A stretch of 64,000 nt of DNA from Anaeramoeba flamelloides. Its lineage: Eukaryota > Metamonada > Anaeramoebidae. The notes under the pieces are model-generated. The model searched no databases. It was given only the letters and a program-made list of their open reading frames with translations, and was not told the origin of the DNA. The stretch lies in the NCBI GenBank assembly GCA_027625915.1, contig JANTQA010000023.1, positions 868,001 through 932,000 on the forward strand, given 5' to 3'. Of this stretch, positions 12,758-22,610 are shown in pieces. Numbering within the stretch: position 1 is the stretch's first letter; every line of letters starts with the position of its first letter. A program made the position numbers and the translations under genes.

Positions 12758-13180
12758 GGGAAAAAAAGTGAAACAAAGAAAAAAAGTTAAACATGGTTTT
12801 TAATTGGGAATAGAACCGGAAAACGAAAGGTAAAATCAATTAATAAAAGAAAAAATAAATAAAAAGTTAAAGATTAAATGGAGGATTCAACACACTAACA
12901 GGTTTTTTAATATTATCTTTTGGTATGAGATTTTTTCTTTGATTGATCAATTATTAAAAAAAATTGTTGAAAAATTTGATTATTTTTCTGATCTTAAAAA
13001 ACAACTTTTTGGATTTTAATAAAAAAGGAGATTTAAATTGTAATGAATGACAGTTTGATTGAAAATAATATAATGTATTATTATTTGAAGTTAATATGTT
13101 TCTTCTTTTTACTTGATTTTTACTTTTTGTTTTCGGGCAGTATTAATATTTTCAATTAAAAAATATGTTAGACTTTTTAA
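12758..13180. mobile_element. TIR element, family K, copy 2
   Basis: Left end GGGAAAAAAAGTGAAAC is followed by TTTTTAATTGGGAATAGAAC. It shares TCAATTAATAAAAGA and AAATGGAGGATTCAACACA with copy 1 at 5327. The right end (TTTTCAATTAAAAAATATGTTAGACTTTTTAAC) is diverged, so its boundary is approximate. Confidence 0.55.
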
Positions 13181-13282
13181 CTTTCTTTTCTTTCTTATTT
13201 TAATTTCTCTTTTTGTGGTCTTTGTTTAGAATTAATTTTTTTTTTTAATTATTTTTTAAAGAAAGAATATACTATGAATTAT

Positions 13283-13530
13283 AATCTTATAAACTATGTT
13301 ATAATGGTAATACAAATACTCTAAATAAATTTATATTTTCAGGAAGTGTTGTCGAGGGTAGTAAAGTATCATAGAGTCTTGAGGTTTTTCTTAATTTTGT
13401 TGAAATAAATCCAAAATTAAAGAAATTTTCGATTTATTTCTCAAATTAAAAAATACCAGACAGCAAACAGGAGTTACTTTTGAAGAATCACCTAATTTCA
13501 ATAATAAAAGGAAAAAAAAAATATTTTTTT
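13283..13530 (+). repeat. palindromic family P, copy 1 (short)
   Basis: Contains the diverged head AGGAAGTGTTGTCGAGGGTAG (consensus GAAGTGTCGTCAAGTGC). Next comes one hairpin module in which AATTTTGTTGAAATAAATCC pairs loosely with GATTTATTTCTCAAATT. It ends with the tail AACAGGAGTTACTTTTGAAGAATCA and an A-rich end. Compare the copies at 34020, 39000, 45471 and 26048. Confidence 0.55.
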
Positions 13531-13575
13531 TAATTTAAAAAAAAATAAAATATGATTTATTATTTTATTCATAAG

Positions 13576-14095
13576 TTACTCAAAAGATTCAATAATAATA
13601 ATAATAATAATAATAAATATTGAGATTTTAATTAAAATAATTATTCTGATAAAATTCAACATTACTTTTCCAAACTTGTAAAAAGTAATTTGGAAAAATA
13701 CTGATAAATTAAAATAAATATTATCAAATTTGTTTATCATTTCGTGAAATAAATAATTCTTACTCAAAATTGGATACAATTCGAATATAGTACTAGTCAT
13801 GATATAAGTTTGCTAACTTGTATAAAAAAAAGAAATGTATCAATGGGATTTGATACTTATGTTTTTTTTTTTTTTAGTATAAATCTGTATCACCCATAAT
13901 AAAGTTTAATCACTTGTGCCAAGTAGTGTGACTTTGATATGATAGCTATTCACGTGTGATATAATTTTATCACACTAATATTTTACAGAGGTTCTACCAT
14001 TTTGGAAATTATTTTACTTATTGTTGAAGAAAACATTTGATAATTAAAACTGTTTTGAAACTTTTGAAATTTTTTTATTCTTAGTATATTTTTTG
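13576..14095. other. intergenic, no gene seen
   Basis: Includes an (AAT)n run near 13590-13616. Between 13850 and 13985 several loosely related TATCA/GTGATA-type words recur (GTATCACC, TTTAATCAC, GTGTGATATAATT), with no consistent period. Confidence 0.4.
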
Positions 14096-14099
14096 TTAA

Positions 14100-15470
14100 G
14101 GGGGTAGCCACGGTAAAGGAAATTTTTTTACTTTTTTGCAATTCTGAAGAGAGATTAGAAAATAACATTTTTTACTTTTGTTGTATCTCATTGATTTTTA
14201 TTATTTAAAGTACTTCATTCATTAGATTTTTTTAATTTTTTTTTCAAAGTCTCAAAGAAATTGCCACAATAGAATATCGAGTCCAATTGCTTAAAATAGT
14301 ATTTCAAATATTGAATAACTTATCTTTTATCAAAATCTCAACATTCTATTGTGGCATTTAATTTTTTCATTTATTTGCAATTTTTTCTTGAATTTTAAGA
14401 ATTTTGTTAATTATTACAACAAAAAAGCAATTACAAAAATTTTTTAATATCAGTGACATTTGGGATAAATGGATTTTGTTTAAAATGAACAATAACATTA
14501 CAATCGAGAGAATCACAAAAGGAATAATTAAGGGGGTTTAAATAGTTAGAAGAATTCCGAAAAATAATAATTATTCCCAAATTATTACATTTTTAGGATT
14601 TTAAATAGTTGGATGTGGTTGAATTAACGAAGTGAATATGAACATATTCTATCAAATTTTAAACCTCAAAATACCTATAAGTTTTATTCTAAGAATCTAA
14701 AATTCTCTTCTTCCACAAAAAAAAACTAAACCCAATTCCAAAAATTTGGACACATCTAAAATCAAAAATAGGAAAACAAAAACTCAATTTATTATATTGT
14801 TCCAAATGTAAGATAAATACACATTTAAGTACACAGTATTATTGTTTTAATAAGTAATCATTTTCATCCAAATAAAAGAAAACAATATAAAACAAAAAAA
14901 TCAAAACTGATGTTTTCAAAATAATGAAACGAGCCGAAACAAAAAATGTAATAGTAAATTTGTTAAAATTTCACCAAAAATTGTTGCTTGATCAAAGAGT
15001 AAGATATCATCAACCAATTGTATGTTGATTTTTCAATTTAAGAAAGTCAACATTAACATTCTATCAACCAGCGAAAACAAAAATTTCAGATCTAACTAAA
15101 CAGATTTCGTACTCGAAAAAACCGAAATGAAAATCAAATAAAAAAGATAAAAAATAAAATAGTTGATAAAATTAAATAATATCCAAATTTAATGAAAAGT
15201 ATGGTATTTGCTATTCTTTCTACTGTTTAAAATGTGCCCAAATTTTTTGAATTAATTTTATTCCCAAAAATTTGAAAAAAAAAAATCAAAACTATTTTAT
15301 CAATATATTCTCTTTTTTTTTATTGTTTAACATTACTAAAAAAAAAAAATCTCAAATAATTTTTTTAAATAAAATTTTTAGAGAATCTACGATCACACCC
15401 CACTAAAAATAAAATACTCTTATCTCATCTCCCTCAAATTTTTATGATATCTTATTGTGTAGCTACTCCC
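14100..15470. mobile_element. TTAA-flanked TIR element, copy A, carrying a nested element
   Basis: Flanked on both sides by TTAA (14096-14099 and 15471-15474). Ends are inverted repeats, GGGGGTAGCCAC on the left and GTAGCTACTCCC on the right. TTAA duplication and G/C-run ends are typical of the piggyBac superfamily, so piggyBac-like is an inference; no transposase is present. The whole element is an inverted relative of 17363-18819. A hairpin CCACAATAGAAT..ATTCTATTGTGG lies at 14264-14356. A second TIR element (14735-15252) is inserted in it and absent from copy B. Confidence 0.75.
14735..15252. mobile_element. TIR element, family X, copy 1 (nested in TTAA element A)
   Basis: 518 bp between ATTCCAAAAATTTGGACAC on the left and GTGCCCAAATTTTTTGAAT on the right. 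A 520 bp inverted copy lies at 62274-62793 in the Rpt5 intron. Shared interior includes AATGATTACTTATT and AAATTTCACCAA/TTGGTGAAATTT. TTAA element B lacks this insert, which dates X as the younger insertion. Confidence 0.7.
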
Positions 15471-15479
15471 TTAAACGAT

Positions 15480-15970
15480 TGGAGTCTTTTGGGGAGAAAT
15501 CGAAAATAAAAATAGGTTATCATTGAATGTAATATCATATTAGTGCATCATTGTTCAAATGTCTTGAAAAATCCAATTTGTAAAATAGTAACATATTTTG
15601 ATCTAATCTCTTAAGAAGATCTTTTGTTTGAGTAAAAAATCCTGAATTTCAGAAAAAAAGATAAATTCCAAGACGAATTTAAAGGTTGGAATATCAATAT
15701 TCAGATTGCAAAGTCACAAAATAACTTTCTTAAATTTATCTCAAAATATAGTGAAGTTGTAAAAAAAATCTTCTTTTTTTAAAAAATTCTATAATAAATT
15801 AAGTTATTAGATTTTTTTCACTAATTATTTCTAACATATTGGACATGTTGATATATAATTCACTTTCTAATAAGGGAACTAAAATTCTACCCCTCGGTAT
15901 TCTTTGGGTTTTTTTTTTTATGATGATTATTGAGTTAATCTTTTAAATTGAAAAATCGAAACAATAGTTA
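15480..15970. repeat. dispersed repeat R, copy 1
   Basis: Diverged same-orientation relative of 44231-44910: GTTCAAATGTCT..AAAAATCCA, TTATTTCTAA, and GAGTTAATCTTT.AAATT near the end. Copy 2 is interrupted by a short TIR element. No ORF is conserved between the copies. Confidence 0.5.
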
Positions 15971-16517
15971 CTTTTATGGAAGTTCTAAACCTTACTTATT
16001 ACAAACCGATATACTATTTTTTTTTGTTTTGATCTTTGGATTTTTAAAAAATTTTGTTCCAAAAAGACAATTTTTAATAGTGATCATTATTAAAAAATGT
16101 AATAATTTATTTTGCAATCATATTTATATTAGATTTTTTAATTCCATTTAAAACAATGTTGAACTCATATCATAGACTTATAGTTTCAACATAGGAGAAT
16201 TATCTTTGAATCGGTGTTGATACTAATCTCTGAAGATATGTTTTAAACGAACAACTATTTAGATTTATAAAAAGGGAAATTGAACTTAAAATTTTTTGGA
16301 ATTAATTATTAAACTCAAGATTTTACAACATTTGAAAAATCTTGATTGAAAAGCACTTTAATTGGTAACTATGCTTTTTGTTCGCCCAATAATGGAATTG
16401 TTAATTTCAACCCATGAGATTATTTTTGTGTTTATATTTCTGAATAAAAAACTATTTTTATTGAGAATTTCATTTTTTCTCAATCAGTTTTTTGCAAATA
16501 TTTGGAATAATTAAAAA
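15971..16517. other. 5' flank of ARPC5
   Basis: AT-rich, no gene recognised; it should hold the ARPC5 promoter. An in-frame TAA lies two codons before the ARPC5 ATG, which blocks a simple upstream extension of that exon. Confidence 0.4.
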
Positions 16518-16921
16518 ATGTCCCTACACCAATTACTTCAAGAACCACCTTACGATGCAGAACAACAAGACAAAGTAAAAACTTTTATATCCAATTTTTT
16601 TTGAATGAAAGATTTTTTAATTAAAATTTTTTTTTCTTTTTTTTTTTTTTTTATTGCACTGCGATCGTTCATAAAAAATAGCAAAGGATTTATGAACAAG
16701 TAATTAATAGTTTGTCAGACACAGCTGACAATAAAATGAAAGAAGTCTGTAGTAACTTAGATACAGATCAACAAGACGCACTAATGAGATATATTTATAA
16801 GGGGCTTGAAAACTGTGATAATTCTTTAAAACTTCTTAAATGGCATGGACATCTTTCTGATGTTGCTGGTCTTGGGTGTATCATGAGAGTTATGTCTGAA
16901 AAAAGAAAGCGTGTTCTCTAA
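16518..16921 (+). CDS. ARPC5: Arp2/3 complex subunit 5 (p16-Arc), short form
   Basis: Model: join(16518..16574,16682..16921), 98 aa. The 107 bp intron has donor GTAAAA and acceptor ATAG, phase 0. ARPC5 is the small helical subunit that holds the Arp2/3 complex together for branched-actin nucleation. Exon 2 ends in the family signature: DALMRYIYKGLE (human DLLMKYIYKGFE), then LLKWHGH and GLGCIMRVMSEK (human GGVGSIVRVLTARK). Exon 1 (MSLHQLLQEPPYDAE) aligns with the human segment MTAALQAALKNPP, which is internal in human. The roughly 50-residue acidic N-terminal extension of metazoan ARPC5 is therefore missing or lies on an undetected upstream exon. The in-frame TAA before the ATG favours a genuinely short protein. 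Confidence 0.88.
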
Positions 16922-17358
16922 ATCTTTTTTACAACACAAAGCGCGTAAAAAGATTTTTCTGTTTTATTATAGTATTTTTTTTTTTCTTTTTGTTAAATCC
17001 TCCAGACAACACAATGGTTAACAAAAAAAAAAAATAAAAAGAAATGTTCAAAGTTAATTATTTGGTAAGGCTTTAGAATGTCATTTTTTAAATTCTCAAC
17101 CTAATGGTATTTTTTTCTTATTTTTCATGAACTAATAAGTAAACAATATTTAAAAAACTCCTTTTTTTAGATTTTTCTTCATTTTTATTTTACCCTTTTG
17201 TTTGGTCTCACAAGAAAATTTACAAGTTTTTCTGATTAGCTTTTTCAAAAACTCAATAAAAAAAATCACAAAGGTTTCATTACTACAAGATCGGGCTCTT
17301 CAAATTGGATCTTGGCTCAAAAAGATTTTTTTTCTTCTTTTAAATGAGTTATTTTTTC
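16922..17358. other. 3' flank of ARPC5
   Basis: T-rich and A-rich runs with AATAAAAA near 17032 as a possible poly(A) signal. No other gene is seen up to the TTAA element. Confidence 0.4.
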
Positions 17359-17362
17359 TTAA

Positions 17363-18819
17363 GGGAGTAGCTACACAATAAGGAGTGATAAGAATTTGAG
17401 AGAGATGAGAGAAGAGTATTTTATTTTTAGTGGGGTGTGATCGTAGATTCTCTAAAAATTTTTAAAAAAATTATTTGATATTATTTTTTTTAGTAATGTT
17501 AAACAATAAAAAAAAAAAAAAAATTGATAAAATTGGTTCAACTTTCTTTGACTTTCAACTAAATAAAAGCAATCTCTCTTTTAATTTTTTTAAATAAGAA
17601 TAAAGTAAATCTGTGATATGCTGTTGGTACATTTAGAATCTAAATAGGAATACCTCCACTATCAATTTTTGTTTGATTGATGGGTTGATTTAAATAACCA
17701 CAAAACAAAATATTTTGAATAATTATTGGGGGTTTTTTTGGGAGTAGATAATTTTAGATTCTTACTGGAGTCAAAATAAAGCGTGTAAAAAAATTTAATC
17801 CATGTTTCAAAATGAAAAGTGTGCTTTTTCCTTATAGAAGATCTATATATTAATTGATCAAAGAAACTGGTAATAAACCCAAAATAAATATAGTATTGGT
17901 TTCTTAAAGTTCTAGTATTTAAAAAGAAATTCTAAAAATGAAGGATTAAATTTCAACATTTATCTTAAAAAATTGAGTAAATTTTGATAAATTTTTTCTC
18001 AATAAAAAAACAAAAAATTCCAAAAATTTTGATAAATTCCTAATAATTTTCAACAAATTTCATTCCTAATTTAAGTTTTTACTAAAAATATCCAGATGTT
18101 TACTTTCAAAATTGATTTGAACATCGGTATAATTTGGTGTAGTGGATTGGATGTTATCTTGGAACAAGATGAAAAAAAAAACACTGTTTTATTTTTTTGA
18201 AATAAGGATTATAATCATTCTGTAGGCATTATTTTGATCACTATAGAAGAAAACTTATAGCTATTTTGTCGATTAAAATTTGATAGAATATAATTATATT
18301 CACTTCTCCAATTCAACCAAATCCAAGTGTTTAAAACCCAAACAGATAAAATTTTGGGATAATTATTATTTTTTGGAATCAATTTAGCTATTAAAGCTGG
18401 ATTATATTTCCTTTTCTTGTTCTCCCAATTGTTATTTTGTCATCCTTTTTGAACAAAATCCATTTATAACAAATTTCACGGTTAAAAAAATCTTTCTTAT
18501 TACTTTTTGTTGTTATGATTAAAAAAATTCAAAAATGATGAAAAAATAAAAAATGAAAAAATTAAATTCCACAATAGAATGTTGAGATAAGGATAAAAGA
18601 TAATTCATTCAACAGTCGAAATAGTATTTTAAGCATCTAAATCAACATTCTATTTTGGCAATTTCTTTGAGACTTTGAAAAAAAAATTTAAAAAATCAAA
18701 TGAAAAAAGTACAGCCTATAATTAAAATCAATGATTTACCTAAAGTAAAAAATGTTGTTTTCTGATCCTTTTCAGAATTGCAAAAAAGTGAAAAATTTTC
18801 CTTTACCGTGGCTACCCTC
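17363..18819. mobile_element. TTAA-flanked TIR element, copy B, carrying a nested MITE
   Basis: The left flank is TTAA (17359-17362) and the element starts GGGAGTAGCTACACAATAAGG. The right end is CCGTGGCTACCCTC followed by TTAT, one base off TTAA. Read in reverse it matches copy A at 14100-15470, including the GGGGTGTGATCGTAGATTCTC segment and the CCACAATAGAATGTTGAG hairpin. A 479 bp MITE (17765-18243) sits inside it and is absent from copy A. A and B are 1.9 kb apart in opposite orientation and bracket ARPC5. Confidence 0.75.
17765..18243. mobile_element. mariner-like MITE, family Y, copy 2 (nested in TTAA element B)
   Basis: The empty site can be read from TTAA element A. A has AATTTTAGATTCTTA-GAATAAAAC, while B has AATTTTAGATTCTTA, then 479 bp, then TAGAAGAAAAC. 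This gives a TA target duplication. The ends are CTGGAGTCAAAATAAAGC on the left and GCATTATTTTGATCACTA on the right, variants of the CAGTGATCAAAATAATGCC terminus. TA duplication plus such an end is typical of Tc1/mariner-derived MITEs. No coding sequence. Confidence 0.75.
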
Positions 18820-19423
18820 TTATAATAAAATGTAACAATAGCCTTACTTAGTCAAATTTAGAAGGTTCTTTAATAACCAATAATTAAATTAAATAGAAAC
18901 CTTTTGTAAATGTACTTAGTTGACTTATCTCTAATAATGTTTTTTACCTAAATTTAATAGAAATTGAGAAAATTTTTTGCCAATTACATAGATTTGAAAA
19001 ACTCTGTTTATTTTAAATATTAAACATATTTTTAGATAAGGAATCCTTATTTAGAAATTAGTCAAAAAAAATAGAGACGAGTCACTTAAAGAAAATATTT
19101 TGTTTTAAATTTGAGAAACTTAAGCAAATGGAAATATAAAATAAGAAAAAAATATTTTTTCATATTATCAACTAGAAATACAAGGCATACTCCAAGGGAA
19201 TTCATTATCACTAATTTTATTTGCTCTAATTTCACATTTTCTCTTATTAAAAATTATAACATTAATCGACCATTGTCGAATGTTTACAGTTGATTTAATC
19301 TTAATTATCAAAGAAAATATATCCAAATAAATCAAATATTAAATTTAAATATTGAAATTACAATTCAATTGGATTAAAACTTGAAAAAGATAAAACAATT
19401 AAATCACAAGATATATATATATA

Positions 19424-19585
19424 CAGTCAGTTTCACTTTTAAGGCACAAACTTTCAACGAAATTTAAGGCACAAAAAAAATCTCAAATTAAAGCACATTT
19501 TTTTGGAAATTGTTTTTTTTTACAATTTATTTTACTAGAATTTGAATTTTGTGCCTTAATTTGAATTTTTTTTGTGTTTTTTATT
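19424..19585. mobile_element. family T MITE, copy 1 (truncated)
   Basis: Starts after TATATA with CAGTCAGTTTCACTTTTAAG, then GCACAAACTTTCAACGAAATTTAAGG. Returns as TTTTGTGCCTTAATTTGAAT but stops short of the outer end. Relatives: 44595-44785 and 46808-46999, and a fragment near 52750-52830. CAGT-type termini next to TA suggest a mariner-like MITE. Confidence 0.55.
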
Positions 19586-19624
19586 TTTTATAATATTTTT
19601 TTTAATAAATTTATTAAAATTAAT

Positions 19625-19630
<6 letters not shown>

Positions 19631-19665
<35 letters not shown>

Positions 19666-19693
19666 TTTTTTTTTTTTTTTTTATTTTATTAAA

Positions 19694-19729
<36 letters not shown>
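19631..19729. repeat. poly-A and poly-T blocks
   Basis: About 30 A (19631-19660) are followed by T runs, including 29 T at 19701-19729. They form a near-perfect A/T palindrome just 5' of the LINE. Confidence 0.9.
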
Positions 19730-19849
19730 CTATTTATTTGGAAAATCAATAGATAAGTATTTGGTTTTTTATTTCTTCTAGAATTGATTAAATAAGATTT
19801 TTTTTATTTTTTTAGATTTTTAAAAGTTTTTTTTTACTCTCAGTAACCA

Positions 19850-22090
19850 ATGAACAGCGATAAAATACAAAAATTTTTTCTCAAAAACTTACCAAGTAAA
19901 TACTCAATTGATAAGCTAGTTGCATTAATTGAAGATAAGACAAATTGTTCCCCAAATATTGGAATTATCAAAAAAAAAAATCCGAACAACGGATTAGTTA
20001 TTATAACGCCATTATCGAAAGAAAATGAAGCAATAATAAAACAAAACTTATGTGATAATTTCTATTTTGAACAACGACAACTACTAGTATCAGAATACGA
20101 TAAAGAATACAAATAAAAAAAAAAAAATTATTTACAAAAAAAAAAGAAAAAAAACAAAAAACAAAAAAAAAAAATAATTAATAACGAAAACCAAAGAGAA
20201 TCAAAATTTCAGGAAAATGAAAATAATTCCCAAAACAGACACTTTGAAAGCTCTCAAACCCACCATCAAAAAAAAAAAAGATGAAGAAGAAAAAAAAAAA
20301 AAAAAAAACATAAATCAAAAAAAAAAAAAATTATTACAATATTAAAAATGCAAAAAAACGTACCAAAATCACAAAAAAAATCGAGATACAATATGGAAAT
20401 TGACCCCCCCAAAGTGTCAAAACCTAAATTGCCAAAACAATACTAAAAATGAAAAAAAAGATCATAAACGATCAAAAAATTTCGACACATAGTGGATCTT
20501 CAATAAACTATGAATTTTTGCCAAATACCATTTTTATGCATAATATCCCCTACCATGCAAATTATTATGATATTGAAAGTTTAATGAAACCATATATTGA
20601 AATCAAAGAATTAATATTATTTTTGGACAGGTTTAATCGATTTAAAGGAAGTGCAAAGATTATTTTAAGAAAAAGAAGAGGAGTATGAAAAAATCTTGAA
20701 TTATTCGGGAAAATTAAGTATTTTTAATAGACTGATTTTTTTAAACAAATTCAGAATTAAAAAGAATAATACATCACAAAAAAAGATAAATAATAATGAA
20801 AATTTTAAACGAAACCAATTTGAATCGAGTAATCAACATGAAGAAAAAAAATATCAAAGATATAAAAAATAAAGAATGGTTTGAAAAGAATTTTCTAAAC
20901 AAAAATAATGATAAAAAACAACGACAATAAAAATAATAAAAAAAAAACAGAACAGAGAATTTTCTACCAACCAAATTGTAATTTTTAATTTACCAAATAA
21001 TATTCTAAAAGAAACGTTGCTAAAAAGTTTTAAAAATTATAATCCTGAAAATATTATAATTTTGAATAATAAAAAAAATAATATAAAATATTCATTCATT
21101 ACATTTCCAAATCAAAAAAATGAGAGATGGTGCTTTGAGTTTCAATGGAGTTATAATTAACAAAAAAAAAAAATTATTATCAAGAAAGCTTTTTTGAAAA
21201 AAAATATTAAAGAAATAAATAATATTTTTGAAAAAAATAATATTTTAGAAAAAAACAAAATATCTCCAAATTCAATAAATTTTCTAGAAAAAAAGAATTA
21301 TAAATTTAGAAAATGAAATTCATAAATTAAAATTAATTATCAAAGATAACAATACCCAACTTTTTAATAAACCCTCTGAGAATAAAAATGATAATATTTT
21401 TAATCAAAAAACTCCAGATATTTTGACAAAATCAAATAACGATAATAAATTAAAAAAAAAATAACAAAAAAAAATAAATTAAGTGAAATTGAAATACAAA
21501 AAGAAGAAGAAAATAATAACAACAAATCAAATTGTGAAATCATTTTTAATCAAAAGATTAATAAGCCTTCTTTAGAGGATTTTTATATATCAATTGGTCA
21601 AACTGTCACAAAACAAAAAACCGATTCTCAGATCATTTTCTTTTTACTAATAATAATTTAAAAAATGTTAACCAACTGGAATTTACCAAAAATGAATTTT
21701 TTTCGAAACAAATTCAAACAATATTTTTAAGTTGAGTATAGAAACTGAGAGAGAAATATTCGATTTTTTAAAAAATTTCGAGAGAAAAAGAATCAATAAA
21801 AATAGATACCAAAAAAAAACAAAGATATTTTCTTCAATTAATTAATTGAACATAAAAATAATATTATAAATCAAAAATTTTGATATTAACAATAATTGTA
21901 AAGATCTTATTTTGATAAATGAAAATAATGAGAATAATCTAATTCAAAAAAAACATAGATTATTTTTTCTCTCAAAAAAAAATCAATTAATGAAGTAAAT
22001 ATCCTAAAAGAAAATAACAATTCAAAAAAAAACTAGCCGAAATATTGACCTAATCAGAAAAAAAAAAGAAAACTATTTTATGTAAAGCAA
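19850..22090 (+). pseudogene. LINE ORF1 with RRM-like modules
   Basis: Three fragments in different frames look like RNA-recognition modules. At 19850 there is KFFLKNLPSKYSIDKLVALI with a later GLVIITPLSKENEA. At 20520 IFMHNIPYHANYYDIESLM is followed by FNRFKGSAKIIL; here the frame shifts near 20685 into a continuing Lys/Asn-rich segment. At 20975 there is IVIFNLPNNILKETLLKSF with KYSFITF. The (I/V)F-hydrophobic-NLP and F.G.A/SFI patterns resemble RNP2 and RNP1. From 21200 on only Lys/Asn-rich, stop-interrupted sequence remains. ORF1 would package element RNA. The RRM assignment is pattern-based. Confidence 0.6.
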
Positions 22091-22610
22091 TTTCCAAAAA
22101 AAACTAATAAAAGGAGTAAAAAAAGAACAACAAATTTAGAAGGTTATTGTAATTGTCATATCAATCAACTTGATGATTGAATTTATGAAACAATCTTTAC
22201 ACTTAAAAAATGTAAAATTTTTAAAATATTAATAAAAATTATTATTGTTATAGATAAATTCAAAACTCAAAAACAACTTAAAAAATTTTAAATGGGGTTA
22301 TACAAATCCAAAAAAAACCATTTGATTACCCATTAATAATAAATTTAAAATTTCATCACATTGAATTCAAATTATTAAAAAATAAAATTTTATATTTTTA
22401 TATACAAATTTTACATTCAAATACCAATTTTTTCAAAAAAGAAATAAATCCAAAAAAATATATTTAAAGAAATTATTTTTTTTATTACATAAAAAATACA
22501 CAAATTATGAAAATTTTATTTATTTAAATTATTTTTTTAATAAAAAATATTATTTTATATGAATTTGAAAAATGGGAATTATCTAATTTAAAATTGATTC
22601 AAATAAAATA

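Noticed and set aside
15948-16151. 67-codon + strand ORF before ARPC5
   Set aside because: Overlaps the end of dispersed repeat R; the frame is not kept in the second copy and the residues are Phe/Ile/Lys-biased.
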